Source of the DNA: Gonapodya sp. JEL0774 | Taxonomy: Eukaryota; Monoblepharomycota; Monoblepharidomycetes; Monoblepharidales; Gonapodyaceae | Direction: 5' to 3' | NCBI GenBank assembly: GCA_027604505.1 | Contig: JADIIX010000208.1 | Span: forward strand, 1 to 29,400 | Length of the DNA stretch: 29,400 nt | Shown: positions 1 through 11,207 of the stretch, piece by piece | How the letters are laid out: each line of letters starts with the position of its first letter | Position numbering within the stretch: the first letter of the stretch is position 1 | Made by a program: the position numbers and the translations under genes | Notes under the pieces: generated by a model | What the model saw: only the letters and a program-made list of their open reading frames with translations | What the model was told of the DNA's origin: nothing | Databases searched by the model: none

Positions 1-458
1 ACGGGACGACAGTCGTTGTGCTCGTGGAGTCACGTGACTCCGGCTAAACTCCCGCTTTTAGCCGTCGTCTCACAACAACAACCATCAAAGGTCAATGGTA
101 GAAAGCTTTTGAGTTTTCTCCTTGTTGCTGGGTGCGTATCACATTCATGTAGACTCTAAACAGAGTTTCACCCATGCTGACACAAAAACCACCTGGACAC
201 TCCCTCCAGCTTTGCAATCGTCATGCGAACTAGTTACGTGTCTGGCTTCCACAGCTTAATGAGAGACAACAGCACCAGGGCGCTGTAAACAATGCATGGA
301 CCAGTTAAATTGCTTTCTAAAGACAGTTGAATTTAATTCTTTTTTTGGAGATGTACTTGGTTATGGGAGGAGCAAACGCACACCAAATTTCCTGGCGATG
401 CATGGTTCACTGCCCTCACCTGCTCCTGCGAACCCAGAACTCACCCAGAATAGGACCG
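1..458. other. 5' flank of the first gene
   Basis: No convincing coding exon is seen here. Short open frames before position 459 have no recognisable content. The stretch holds a 16-bp palindrome with a CACGTG core at 26-41, listed separately, and otherwise ordinary AT/GC-mixed sequence that probably includes the promoter and 5' leader of the gene starting at 459. Confidence 0.5.
26..41. promoter_or_regulatory. 16-bp perfect palindrome with E-box core
   Basis: GGAGTCACGTGACTCC reads the same on both strands. The inner GTCACGTGAC matches the site bound by fungal bHLH factors of the Cbf1 type (established for CACGTG E-boxes). It lies about 420 bp upstream of the first start codon, so a promoter role for that gene, or for a gene left of the window, is an inference. 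Confidence 0.4.
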
Positions 459-3312
459 ATGGCGCCAAGCGCTACAGAGCCGAAGACTGGAAAGTCAAAG
501 GCGTCGAAAATTCCCCGTCTGAAGGTGGGTTTGGCTTTGGTTTGCCGCGTGCCGTCGACGGCAGGGGACGTTGCCAGGCCAAGCTGATTCACTTCTCGAA
601 AACGGGATGCTCCGACGCCGATAAACTCACTCACGACAGAGCCCAAACGCGACAATCCACGCGAGAGCTACCCGCTTGACAGCATGCAAGGATCTTAAGG
701 AACTTGACACCACGCAGCGGGAATGTTCAACTGAACTATCCGCCCCGGCACCAGCTCCAGCATATCGCACTAGGGCTCGCGTGCAGGCTGAAAGAGCTGC
801 TCTGGCGGTCGATGAAAAGATATCCAAACCACTCCCGAAGCGCAACACACCAGCCCAACCGGCCGCGCCCACCAAACCCACGGCACCTTCGGCATTGAGT
901 AAGACAAAACGGCAACAGATATTGCGTACCGTGCAAGAAACTGCACAGGCAGGACCGTCTGTCGCGATGAAGCAACCACTCAAATCCGTGCAGTTCGCCC
1001 CCACACCCGAGCCGTCCAACCCCTCGTTCGAGTTTTCTTCAGATCCTTCTGCACTCGATGCTATTCTTAGCGCTGGTGATTCTCGTGACCTTGATTCTTC
1101 CTATCCCGCTCCCCCAATCCATCACACAACCCCCGCTTCATCCGCCACGTCCCGGGCCACATCCCAACTCACCCTTCATCCACCACCTCCAAACTCTCTC
1201 CTCGCTCTTCTCGCGGTCTCTCGTGCCAAAGACCCCTACCAACCTCCGAAACGGGACTCTATCTACACGCCGGCAGTCCGTCTCGCTGCACCCCCACCAC
1301 CCGCTCCCTCGTTCCTCGCCAACAATGGCGGGCCCCGCAAGGAACCACCGAGACAGAGTGCTCTCCTTGCTTCGGGTGGGCCAGTACGTGAGCTTAATTC
1401 CAACCTATCTCATTCGGGCGCTTCCTCCCGCACTCCCGCTCGACCTGCCATATCTGGTGGCGCTCTACGACTCGGTGGATCCTCCCGCGGAGTCCCTACT
1501 TTCGAGAGCGCACGTGCAAATCCATACGGAGAAGCTTACGTCCAGGACGCGAGACGTGGCGACCTTACGCAGTCGTCCTCTGCCATCAAGAATCCCACCA
1601 TGAGCGGAGCCGGTCAGAACCCTTACCACAACGGCGGGCACTCAGATGGGCCGGAGGGTCAAGGAATGGGAAAGGGAGACAACCGTAAAGCTGTTCGATT
1701 GGGTGTCGGGATGACCACAACCACTGCAACCTGGAATTCCAGTCGGGAACAAACCACCAATGTCCCACTCTCTCGCCCGACTTCCTACCTGGACTCTCCT
1801 CTCTTCCACACCCACCCCTCCTCCCAGTCGTCTTTCAATCTCGCATCCAACCGGTCGCTGTCCTCAAATGGTCACTCCTCCAACGCTCTTGATACCGCGG
1901 ATTCAACTGGAACATTTACATTCACCTCCCTCGGATTCCCACGTGGTCTCCCCATTAATGATACTCTCGCTCATCTTGCAGCCCTGCACTCTTCTTCATC
2001 CGGGTCTGCCTTCCCTTTCTCATCAACACAAACAAATTCAACGACCTCCGCCTCAACGGCACTGCGTGCTGCTCCGCCCTCTCCGCGAGCTGACCTGACA
2101 CCGCTGATTGCATCATTTGCTGCCCGTCGTGCCGCAGCGCAAACGTCTGGTACTACAACAGGCGCTCTTGGGGTGCTTGGCTTTGCAGCAACCCTCTCCT
2201 CTCCCTCCCGCGTCACTAGCAGGACATACACAACGCATGCTCTCCCTACATCTCCCATAAATCAACAACGTACACCCCTGAAATTTTCTTATGGTCCCGA
2301 ATCCTCCTCGTCGCCAGCTGGACCACGGAAAGGGTTGGGCCCGCCTCTGCTGGTACCGTCACCAAGTCCGGCAAACACCCTGCGCCGCCGTGCCGCGCTC
2401 GAAGATTTTGTCTCGAATCAGGGACGGGGTTCGCCGAAGGCAACGCCAGTGCCGACGCAATCTCTCTTTATGGAGCTCGCTCCATTCCCATCTGTAGGCT
2501 CAGGGTCCAGCTCAGACAATTGTACTGTATTTGCTCCAAGGGCGAAGGGGGCATTTGCTTTGCACCGGACTGAAGATGGTGTTGAGGACTTTACAATGGA
2601 ACACATAAGTACTGTGGTGGGGATTGGGAGTATCACGAGCACGGTCGTCAAACAAGATCGGAAATCGGCGGATTTTGTGGGGGAGAAGGAAAGGAAGAAG
2701 TCGGGGGAGAGTGTACATTCAAACGTGCACCAGAGGAACGACGTGGTACAGGACGTTACAGATTCGCAGAATGACGAAAATCGAGAACCGAAGATCCCCG
2801 AAGATTCAAAGGACTCCACGCTACCCGGCAAAGGAAAAGGGAAGAAAGAGGTTGGCAAGGTGCTTATGGTTGTGAATGGGGCGGTTTCTCCAGGAACCAC
2901 CTTGGGTGCCGAACGACCGTCGACCTCGCGAACAAACGCACGTAACGTCATCATAACTTCTGATCCGGTACTGATGGAAGCAGTAGTGGCCAAGGATTTG
3001 AATTTCCATAGCTTACGGGGGATGGAGACGCATTCGGCGGAGCTCCAGCAACCGGCACCGGCCAGTGCCGCCCGCGGGGATAAATCCGACAAGGAGAATA
3101 ATCCTACCGTCATGCAAAGCAAGATAGTGGACATAACCATCTCTGGCTCTCCGGCGTACTGCAGATCTGATACCAAAAGCAGACCGGAGCCGGTAGCTTC
3201 CGGTGTTGTCGCCGACAAAGGTGATATGATGTCTAAAAATGAACGTCGAAAGTCCCAAAGAGAGCGGAGGACGACTGTGCATTATTTACCTTGGGGTGAG
3301 GATGACGATTGA
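459..3312 (+). CDS. Uncharacterised Ser/Pro-rich disordered protein, 912 aa, KEN-box-like motif
   Basis: Two exons: 459-524 and 640-3312. The start ATG opens MAPSATEPKTGK..., then KIPRLK, and a 115-nt intron (GTGGGT...GACAG) joins in phase 0. Without this first exon the long frame has no ATG near its beginning. The protein is almost entirely low complexity: Ser/Thr/Pro/Ala-rich for the first two thirds, then charged. No folded domain is recognisable. Visible short motifs are a KEN-type sequence (KSDKENNP) about 80 residues before the end and a basic stretch (ERRKSQRERRTT) just before the acidic end WGEDDD. KEN boxes mark APC/C targets in known proteins; that this one does is only a guess. The codons run in a pyrimidine-rich strand. 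An AATAAA lies 91 nt after the stop. Downstream gene lies in the same direction 413 bp away. The frame is secure, the function unknown. Confidence 0.8.
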
Positions 3313-3725
3313 TGGGGAACAACTTGAATCGCTTGGCATATGCCGCCGCCTCCACTGTGGTTGTAATAATGTTCGAAATTTTGAAATTATATTTCGTCAA
3401 GGAATAAAACAACATAATGCCTTTGCACTGGAGAGTCGATTGCGGAACTGCACCTTAGTCCGGCACTCTCCAGACGCGTCCGTTGGAGCATTTTGAGTGC
3501 TTGGACCGGGCACACGTTTCCGTTTCGCCTGGGGCTTGCACCGTGCACGACCGCAGGTGAACTGCACCCTCGCCCGCACCCCACAGCATATTCTTGCGCC
3601 AGGCGAGCGGTTTCCCAACCAGCCTTCAAAATCCGCGGCAACACGGGTCAGACGAACCAAAGCATACTCGTGCCACTAAGAAATTGATCGGTGCTCATCC
3701 TCCACAACGGTTCAGAGCAAGAACA
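3313..3725. other. Intergenic, tandem genes
   Basis: This holds the 3' end of the first gene (AATAAA at 3403) and the promoter and leader of the macro-like gene. An open frame runs in from 3594 in phase with the downstream ATG, but it has no upstream ATG and no family similarity before 3726, so it is treated as leader. Confidence 0.5.
3403..3408 (+). terminator. Candidate polyadenylation signal AATAAA
   Basis: AATAAA lies 91 nt after the stop codon of the first gene, in an AT-rich stretch within otherwise balanced sequence. It is the likely 3' end signal of that gene. Confidence 0.4.
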
Positions 3726-4157
3726 ATGACCAGTTCGATGCCCAGTTTCCACAAGGATGGTACTCTCCCACCCCAGGGCTCACATGTCTTCGTTTTTGGC
3801 TCAAATTTGGGAGGGCGGCACGGCAAGGGTGCTGCATTGGTGGCATACCAGCGATATGGAGCGATTCGAGGTGTTGGAGAAGGACGAATGGGACAATCGT
3901 ACGGCGTTCCTACAAAAGATTCGCAGCTCAAAGTCCTCAAAGTTCAACGAATCGCAGAATCTGCGTCCACCTTCGTTGCGTATGCTAATGAACATCCAGA
4001 GGAGAAATTTTGGGTGACGAGAGTGGGATGCGGGCTGGCGGGATTCGAGGATGCCCAGATTGCTCCGCTGTTTCGAGGCGCTCGAGAGAACTGTAACTTT
4101 CCTCGAGAGTGGGAAGCATTTCTGTTGGACGCCGAAATGAGTGAGCAGGAGTCGTAA
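3726..4157 (+). CDS. Phage-type macro-like protein (A1S_2505-like family), 143 aa
   Basis: Intronless. It starts at MTSSMPSFHKDGTLP, and the conserved core follows at once: a strand ending VFVFGSNLGGRHGKGAA (about residues 22-38), then GVGEGRMGQSYGVPTKD, a YANEHPEEKFWVTRVGCGLAGF block (about 91-112), and a FPREWEAF ending. I recognise this pattern from the small proteins annotated in phages and bacteria as A1S_2505-family non-structural protein, which resemble ADP-ribose-binding macro domains: the N-terminal strand followed by GSN and GRHGKGAA is the likely nucleotide-binding loop. Length fits the family. ADP-ribose or related nucleotide binding is inferred, and the reaction is unknown. The lack of introns in a genome where the nine well-supported genes downstream are all split suggests acquisition from bacteria or phage, though fungal relatives may exist. 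It converges on the pseudouridine gene, with only 112 bp between stops. Confidence 0.85.
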   Translation: MTSSMPSFHKDGTLPPQGSHVFVFGSNLGGRHGKGAALVAYQRYGAIRGVGEGRMGQSYGVPTKDSQLKVLKVQRIAESASTFVAYANEHPEEKFWVTRVGCGLAGFEDAQIAPLFRGARENCNFPREWEAFLLDAEMSEQES

Positions 4158-4269
4158 GACGGAGGAAGTTTTGTGTTTGCGTGTGAATGTACTGTGGCTA
4201 CGATAATCGACATCATTTCTTGACTAATGATTGAAAGAAGATATTGGTGTGATGGTGTAGCCATCCCCA

Positions 4270-7200
4270 TCAGAACAAGTACTTCAGTGCTCCATCTTCT
4301 GAATCCTCGTCACACTCCACTTCATCCAGCAAACCAGGTCCCATACCTTTGGTATGCAAGAAGCACACTCAGATTAGAGCGCAAAACATAATTTCAAGTT
4401 GTACTCACTCTCTGCCACTGCAGTCTTCGCACCAACAGTCATAGCAGCTGCCCTAACACCCGCATGCACGACGTCATCCAATTTGTGATCTGGTCCAAAC
4501 GTGGCTACTCCCGCAATTACACAGCCGACTAAGGTGTCACCCGCGCCAGTCACAGAGACTATGTTCGTCACAGGTCGTGCGGGTACGTGTTTAAAGCGTA
4601 GCTTGCACGGTTCCGCCCCTTCGTCGTTGTCTGCAGAGAAAGGAAATGGGTTGATGCACCATGAAGGTGCGCATGCTTCAGATACAGAGTAGGAACGCGG
4701 CACGCGTTGCGTGAGAAGGAGACCATGGGCACCGAGTTTGGTGAGAAGGGTGAAGCGGGAGTGAGTAAAAAAGGAATGAAGGGTGATAACGTCAGGTAGA
4801 AGGGTAGGAATGTCTACGCGATTTGTTGTGGGTGTTGGTTGGAAACACTCAAATCAGGAGTACATAGAACTCCACCCCTCACCTTGTAAGATAGGTTCTA
4901 GTTCCTCGAATGTCCTCATTGCCTCATCTGCCATTTTACTTTTCTCTTCCACACCCATTTCAATCCACTTAGTCTTCACAGCTTCCGCCATAGCCCTCAG
5001 TTCAATGGCATTTGGACTCACATACCTCACCGCTCCAATCATATTAGCGTCCTCTTCACCCGCCACTCCGAGAGCTTCAATGAGCCGCACAGACTTGGGG
5101 ACACTGGTCGGCTCGAACAGGCATGGAATCGACATGGATGAAGTACGCCGGAGAATGTAACGCATTGCACCTAGAGAAATATTGCCGTCAAACGCCACAA
5201 TCGGCGTGTCTGATGTTTGATAACGATCGAGGGCCTGAAATGAGTGAGCGTCCCTGATTTGACGAGCATCAGCACGATGCTTCAGGACGTTCGTCCTCAC
5301 CTTCCTCACCACATCCTCACTCAAAGCCCCTAAGATATCCATATCCGCTACCGCAACGACCAATTCCCCTTTTGTATCATGTACCGCGCTGTACACCGCG
5401 GTCCTTCTCCCTTCCATGACCTCGACCCCGCTCACGTCGATTCCCAAGCCCCTCATAGTACCAATGACGCTGGCACCCGCAATATCGTCTCCCACAGCAG
5501 AGATGAGAATCGAGTCCACGCCGAGTCGGAAAGATGACTCGGCGAGATTGCGCGCCACTCCACCGGGGGACTGGTGGATGTGGCCAGGAGACGACGTTGA
5601 GTGGGTGGAATGAGCGGTTGGGAGGAGGGTGGAGGTTATGTCCAGGGTGGCGCCGCCGATAATTATCTGGGGAGTACGTAACGCAGAGGACATCAATCAA
5701 AGGATTCTAAGAACCATCATACTAAAGGAAACAACGACCACAGCCCTTTCATCCTTAACTCACAGGTCTCTTGTCTCCCACGACTCTCAGCCGTGCCCTC
5801 ATTTCCTCGGCTCTCCCAACTTTCTCCAAACCAGCGGTTCTGTCCGTGATACCAATGCCGCTGATGTTGTCGACCTCACCCCGCAAACCGTCTCTTTGCT
5901 TTACCAGCGTTTCGGCAATTAATGCGGCAGCGGTAGGCGATGGTTTATTAGGGTGAAGAGGCGATTCGATCACGGACGAGGGTATACGATCGGACGATGA
6001 TGCTTTGGGAAACGCATGTTCCCGGGCAAACAATTCGGAGTCAGCTTTGGCGACCTCACACGCGAATCGTACATTGTTTTCGATGAGCGCGATGCTGTAT
6101 AAGGGGCACAATAATTCAGAAAAGCAATCAAGAAACATGTGGAACAAACATGAGCACAATCACATTCTTCGCAAACCAAACTTGAGTAGCACAAAAAGGA
6201 CCCACTTGGCATTCACCGATTCACCCCCTGTGAGTCTTTTTACTTCGTCCAAAATCCATGGTGTGACTTCCTTGCCCCTGATGCCTTTATTCGTGGCCCT
6301 CTCCACAGCAACGTTGATCGCATGAGCAATGGATGCTGCATCCGGGGATGCGTGTGGAGGGATTGGAACGCACAGAAGGAGTCCCGAGGAGTGTGTGAGG
6401 TGACGGGATGTGGCTGGAGGTGAATGGGTGATGCCAGAAAGAGGTACGGAGAAAAGATGTGAGTGAGAAGAGTCGCAACTACAGAGATATGTACATAAGG
6501 ATTTCAAACGTTCATCGGGCTTGTGATGTTAGTTCCACGCCCGGCTTGATCATGCTGATCCTTATTCGTCCTGTTACAAACCACTCTTCCTACCCACCCA
6601 TTATAGCCGCGGCTTCCCCCGGACTCCCTATCTCTATCGGGCTCGCGCATCCCGAGTCCCGCGTGTAGAACGCAGGGAACGGGACGGGCACTCCGGGGAT
6701 GTGGTGGGCGTCGCGTAGGGTCGCGACCGGTACACCGTAGGTTTCAAGAAACTGTGGGGGTACATGGAGTGCAAGGGCATAAAGGTGGAAAAACAGCCGT
6801 CACAATCTGGTGATTGCTTGAAAGAAATAACGAGACATGTCGGGATATCGGGGTCCAACGGGTCCGCCGAGACTGTCTCCAGTAGTGCCGACTACCACAC
6901 AGCCCAAGGCATGTTCGATTTCCCTGCCAATCAACACACTCCCTCAGAACCCACCTCCAACGTCCTCGGAATATCCAAAATGGCCTTTGCACCGGCACAC
7001 ACGACCGCAACCGGGGTTCGTGCGAGTTCAGTGAGGTCTGCGGAAACGTCGAGAGCTGCAACGTTTGACGCGTTCGGCCAGGTGGAGAGAACATGTCAAG
7101 GTGGGGAAATATATGGCGGACGAAGAGCAATACCAAAAACAGATCCGTGCGGTGCGTCTCTCTTGGCGCAGGGCCACAACTTGGCATGCTTTCTGCCGCG

Positions 7201-8321
7201 TTCTTCTCTCATCCCCTACACCAGTGAAAGTCCAGGACCAGTGGACACGTGCACACGGCAAAAACGTACGCACGCACAACGCATGCAAACAAACACCTAA
7301 TCCCCATCGCGGTACCCCCTCACTAACAGCAAATCACCGACCGTCCTCTATCTACTCACAGTCCTCCCCTCCCCTATGCACACCTCCGATTCCTCCAGTC
7401 GCGAACACACGAATGCCAGCAAGGTGGGCTGCGAGAGCAGTGGCAGAGACGGTGGTAGAGCCTGTGAGACGCTGCCGTGGGGGTGGTTTGTTAATTAAGG
7501 TTGATAAGGTGCAGCTGTGAGGCAATGCTTGAGAGAGTGGTGTGTAACACCCATGCGATTCCAAGCGCCTTCATCACGCCAGCAAATATTCATCCAGTTT
7601 TCGCGAACCTCTGACGCAACATCCATGATCGTTTGGTAGGGTATGAAATCTCTCCTGCCCACTTAAATGTGGGCTTAGTGCATTGACAACACGTTTTATC
7701 CTGTCGTTTTCCAAAGCACTCGTAGTTCTCACCTTTGCCATAACCGCCGCCAAATCTCTTCGACTAGTCTTGACGGCGTGTCCACTGTCGAACGCAAGTC
7801 GTTCCAGGTCAGTGGAGTCCAGACCAACTCGTAAAACGCCATCGATGATGGCGATGGTGGCCGGGGTGCAACCGGAGGAGATGATGATGTTTTCGAGTGC
7901 GAGAGCGGTTTGGAGGTTCGTTGGGTAGGGAAGACCTAGGACGGTGAGGTGTCGGGTATGGCAGTAGCTCACGAATGAAATTCAGCGTACCGTGCGTGAT
8001 GATTGTTGATTCCAGTGCGACGACGGGGAGGCCTGCCGTAAGAGCGGCGCGGACTTTTTCAGAGATATGAATGGAGGGGGAAATAGGAGCAGATGGCAGC
8101 AAAGGTGGAGACGGACGCAAGGAAATAGAGCGTGATCGAGCGTCGGTGTTGGCAGGCAAGCAGTATCGAGCAAGCGGTGGAGATGTGCGTGTGTGGAGGG
8201 AATTGGTGGATAAGGCCGCTGTTCGTGGGGAAACATGCCTCAGGGGCAATGACGCAGACGCAACAAAAGGGAGGGCATAGATCGATCGGATGCAGGCCGG
8301 GGACGATCGCGGCATCGCCAT
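4270..8321 (-). CDS. Pseudouridine-5'-phosphate glycosidase / PfkB kinase fusion, 879 aa
   Basis: Bifunctional pseudouridine catabolism enzyme. The C-terminal PfkB half would phosphorylate pseudouridine, and the N-terminal PsuG half would split the product into uracil and ribose 5-phosphate. Eleven exons, all phase-consistent: 7991-8321, 7733-7935, 7360-7471, 6955-7055, 6598-6751, 6206-6413, 5764-6094, 5301-5666, 4883-5234, 4409-4813, 4270-4346. PsuG marks: [12 protein letters not shown] (E104), KTSRRDL (K166), [14 protein letters not shown] (D215), [10 protein letters not shown] (K239) and [16 protein letters not shown], all intact. PfkB marks: [10 protein letters not shown] from about residue 481, [11 protein letters not shown], and VTGAGDT with catalytic D812. 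The start chosen (MAMPRSSP) gives an Arg/Ser-rich, acid-poor leader of about 80 residues that could be a mitochondrial presequence; M at 8315 or 8363 is also possible. Introns in the PsuG half are mostly long (111-304 nt), those in the kinase half 62-97 nt. A 66-nt segment at 4631-4696 may be a further intron. Confidence 0.9.
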
Positions 8322-8903
8322 CTTCACGGTCGCCGCAGCTGAAGACGGTGCTGCCGTCTGCATTCCTGCTACTCGAGACACATTCCAACCGATTCGTATT
8401 TGTATCGGTGTCACTCGACCGATCATTTTTGCAGCTTATTCCCGGAGCGGATGCAAGCCAGGAACGCAGAGTTTCCAATCAGTGTGGGAGTATCAATTGG
8501 TACTACCGGCTGCCGATGACGACTACCCCCAAAAAGTATTTTGGAAGGTCAGCGGGTACATTTGTATTCGAAATAGAACATTTGAGAGTCTGGAACAAGA
8601 CGTAGTCCCGGCGTACAACAAATCAAAAGAGAATGAAAACCATCAAAGTGAGAAAGGTGACAAGTAATTCCATATAACCATGAATAAGCCATGGTGTGAG
8701 TGTATGAAGGTGCATCTGTTTCGCCAGTCGATTTCTTGCCCTCTGATATCTTCAAATGGGCATGTTCTTCCATCTAATCTCTGTTCGCTACCTAGAGAGG
8801 ATGCTTATTAGCCTCTTGCATATTTTAGGTATGCTTCTATCTAGTAATAGGTGCTGGTGCAGTGCTGCCCCCACCGTGCAAATTTCAGCTTCTTCCAGTC
8901 CCG
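8322..8903. other. Intergenic between two minus-strand genes
   Basis: This is 582 bp between the stop of the thioesterase gene and the chosen start of the pseudouridine gene, both on the minus strand. Open frames on either strand look random. An extra 5' exon of the pseudouridine gene cannot be excluded, because its chosen leader is of low complexity and cannot be verified from motifs. Confidence 0.4.
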
Positions 8904-11207
8904 CTACACTGGGTCCGTACCAGCAGGTGGGGCTTCCGGGTCTTTTGGTTTCGCCAACCTGTACACATTCTTTGAACTCGCCGTGGCGCACAATTGCCTT
9001 ATCGCCAACATGAACGAAAACATAAGGTCAGTGAGAGGAAAACATAGATTGGTACACCTCCCTCACCCCCACGGTGGCCCTTTTGTTTGTCACACGAAGC
9101 ATGTCGGTCAACTCACCTTGCCACTGACAACAGACGGCCCTTTTCGTCCCATATTTCCAGATCCCACTCGCGCTTGCCATATGTGGCCATGCGATTGCGG
9201 CTACAGAGGAGGTACCATTCGAGAGAGGGGTCGGGGATGGCACGAAGTCTGAGTGGAGAGACCGCGGGAACGAGCATAAAATTTCACAAATGTCAGCAAG
9301 CATAGTTGCCAGAGGTACTGCTAGCGATTTTGAAGGGGACCGCTCACTGTATTTGGAACTCTATTGTCTGAAAAACGACGGCAGCGCAAGGGGAGAACTA
9401 TTACGGTCAATGATTCGCAACGGAATACGCGCGTGCCCTACTCACCGGCATGAACCCGTCCAGGTCCTGTGGCCTGCGCTTCCATCCAAACGGAGAGTTC
9501 CAGTAATCACTAAAAAATGCGAGTGTTGCCGTTGTGGGGCGGTGGGTGGTGTCCACCCACTTGTGAACACGGTGAGTGGCAGGATTGTGAATAGTGTGGG
9601 AAGAATGCCGAGACATGTCAGATTCATACTTGATCCGCGCCAGGAGACAAACACAAGTTTCAAAGAGCATTTTGATAAGGACACGATCTCGCGTCGCAGC
9701 AACTAGATTCTCCGTCAGAAATCGACAATGATTGGCATCATTACTCAATCAGCGGTGCAACTCGAGATCCCAACTTGAGCATTCATCCCACAATACTCTC
9801 GCACACAGACACACACAGACAGACACCCGCACAAAACCACAGCAGCATCCACTCACCCGCACCCATTTGCACCAATCGGCGCCCTTTTCGAGTGTGTCTA
9901 CGTCACTCTCCGCGTGCGGCATGTCCCGCGTTTCGATATAGTCCTGCATAGTCTTTCCAGTAACGGGGGACACCTTCCAGGTCGAGTTGTGAGTCGGACG
10001 TGGAGAACATATGGCAAGTCGGGGTAAGCCAAGGCCAACTCGCCGGGCCGATGATATGTCGGCCCCGTCTGTGGACGCGTGGTTTTCGGTGTGAGTTGGT
10101 GATGCTCCGGGCTCAGCAAAGGCGTCGGATGGGAAGTGCGTTGTCATGGGTGACGGTAGGGCCGGCGGATCGAAGGGGGAGGTGATGGGGGTGCGTCCGT
10201 CGTTGGAAAGGATGGTGTACATGCCATTTTCACTAGCAAGGTCCGACAGGGTGATTCTGGCAGAGGCCAGCGTAATATAGGTGATCGAGGATGTGTTCAA
10301 AGTGTTGTTGGCTGTGGCGTTGCCGACATTCACCGTCGTGCCAGTGCTTGTACCACCATTCGTGGTCGCCTTGGTGGCAACACCGTTCACAGGAGGAGGC
10401 ATAACTTCTGCAACCGACACAGCACCCAGTCCAGATATGGTGGCTGTTGGCTGCTTTGGAGGGGGTGCAGGTTGACGGAGCACCACCTCTAGAAAGGCGA
10501 ACCTGCCACCAACGCGGATGGGATTCACGACGGCGATGAAAGGTCCCTCTTGTCCGGCTTGAATGAGCGTAGCAGACATAGCAACGGGTTCTAAAAGAAG
10601 GTGACGTTGAGTGATGCATGTTCAAGTCCGAGCGAGGGGGAATGGGGAAAGGGGTGCAAAAGAACCTCCGGCACCATCAACGGTTGGGTACTTCCACACC
10701 AGTCCATCCTCCGCGCCCAAACCAAACTCCCGAAAATTAACTTACCGTGAAACCTGGCGTCCAATCCTAATCTCCTGGATTCAAATCTTCCCGCCTCGAG
10801 GCACAGTGCTAGTATGTAGCCACCAAAGGGAGCCCAATCCGAGACAAACTGCTCGTCGATGAACCCGTTCAGAACAGCATAGGTACGATCGCCGCCGAGC
10901 TCAGGTGGAGCGTGGAGAGTTTGTAGATGGGAAAACGAGTACTGGATAGAGCGACCTGTCGCCGAATGATTTCGTGGTGTATATAGTATGGGTGTCCACG
11001 TGTGGATGCACGAAGGTTTCCATATTGTAATAGGGCCGTTCAAATGGGATTGAATATCGATGGTTTAGGTGATGTGTGGTGGCAGGTGTCAGAGCTCGGA
11101 ATCAAACTGCACTGCGAGATGGACCCACCAAGAAGGTCCGATGGCGAGTCCGCATCTGCTCTCCTCATACCGTTTGCCTCCATCCTATCTATCTGAGTCG
11201 CAGCCAT
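8904..11207 (-). CDS. Acyl-CoA thioesterase-like protein (TesB-type double hotdog), about 446 aa
   Basis: Likely hydrolyses acyl-CoA or a related thioester. Exons: 11171-11207 (tentative), 10746-10955, 9857-10590, 9446-9559, 9348-9367, 9117-9248, 8904-8997; the phases close exactly. Hotdog 1 shows FVSDWAPFGGYILALCLEAGR, then HEPVAMSATLIQ and PIRVGGRFAFLEVVL. Hotdog 2 shows FFSDYWNSP, TIEFQIQLRAIP, LLCSRNRMATYGKREWDLEIWDEKG and SVARQ. By comparison with TesB/ACOT8, the predicted catalytic triad is D345, T366 and Q417. T366 is the first residue of a 20-nt microexon. A Thr/Asn-rich insert of roughly 150 residues between the two hotdogs makes the protein longer than the usual 280-320 aa. The first exon is uncertain: no in-frame ATG exists in exon 2, MAATQIDRMEAN joins in phase, and a second donor 48 nt later also fits. 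No peroxisomal SKL ending is present. Confidence 0.82.
9802..9827. repeat. CA/CAGA microsatellite
   Basis: A run of CACACAGACACACACAGACAGACAC lies inside the 297-nt intron of the thioesterase gene, the longest intron of that gene. Simple-sequence expansion may explain part of the intron's length. Confidence 0.7.

Noticed and set aside
2418-3218. 266-aa open frame on the minus strand
   Set aside because: Fully antisense to the 912-aa coding exon; composition follows the opposite strand, and no domain or motif is seen.
6764-7300. 178-aa plus-strand open frame
   Set aside because: Overlaps exons and introns of the pseudouridine gene on the other strand, whose motifs ([24 protein letters not shown]) are clear.
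9290-9706. 138-aa plus-strand open frame
   Set aside because: Antisense to thioesterase exons with conserved residues; no similarity of its own.
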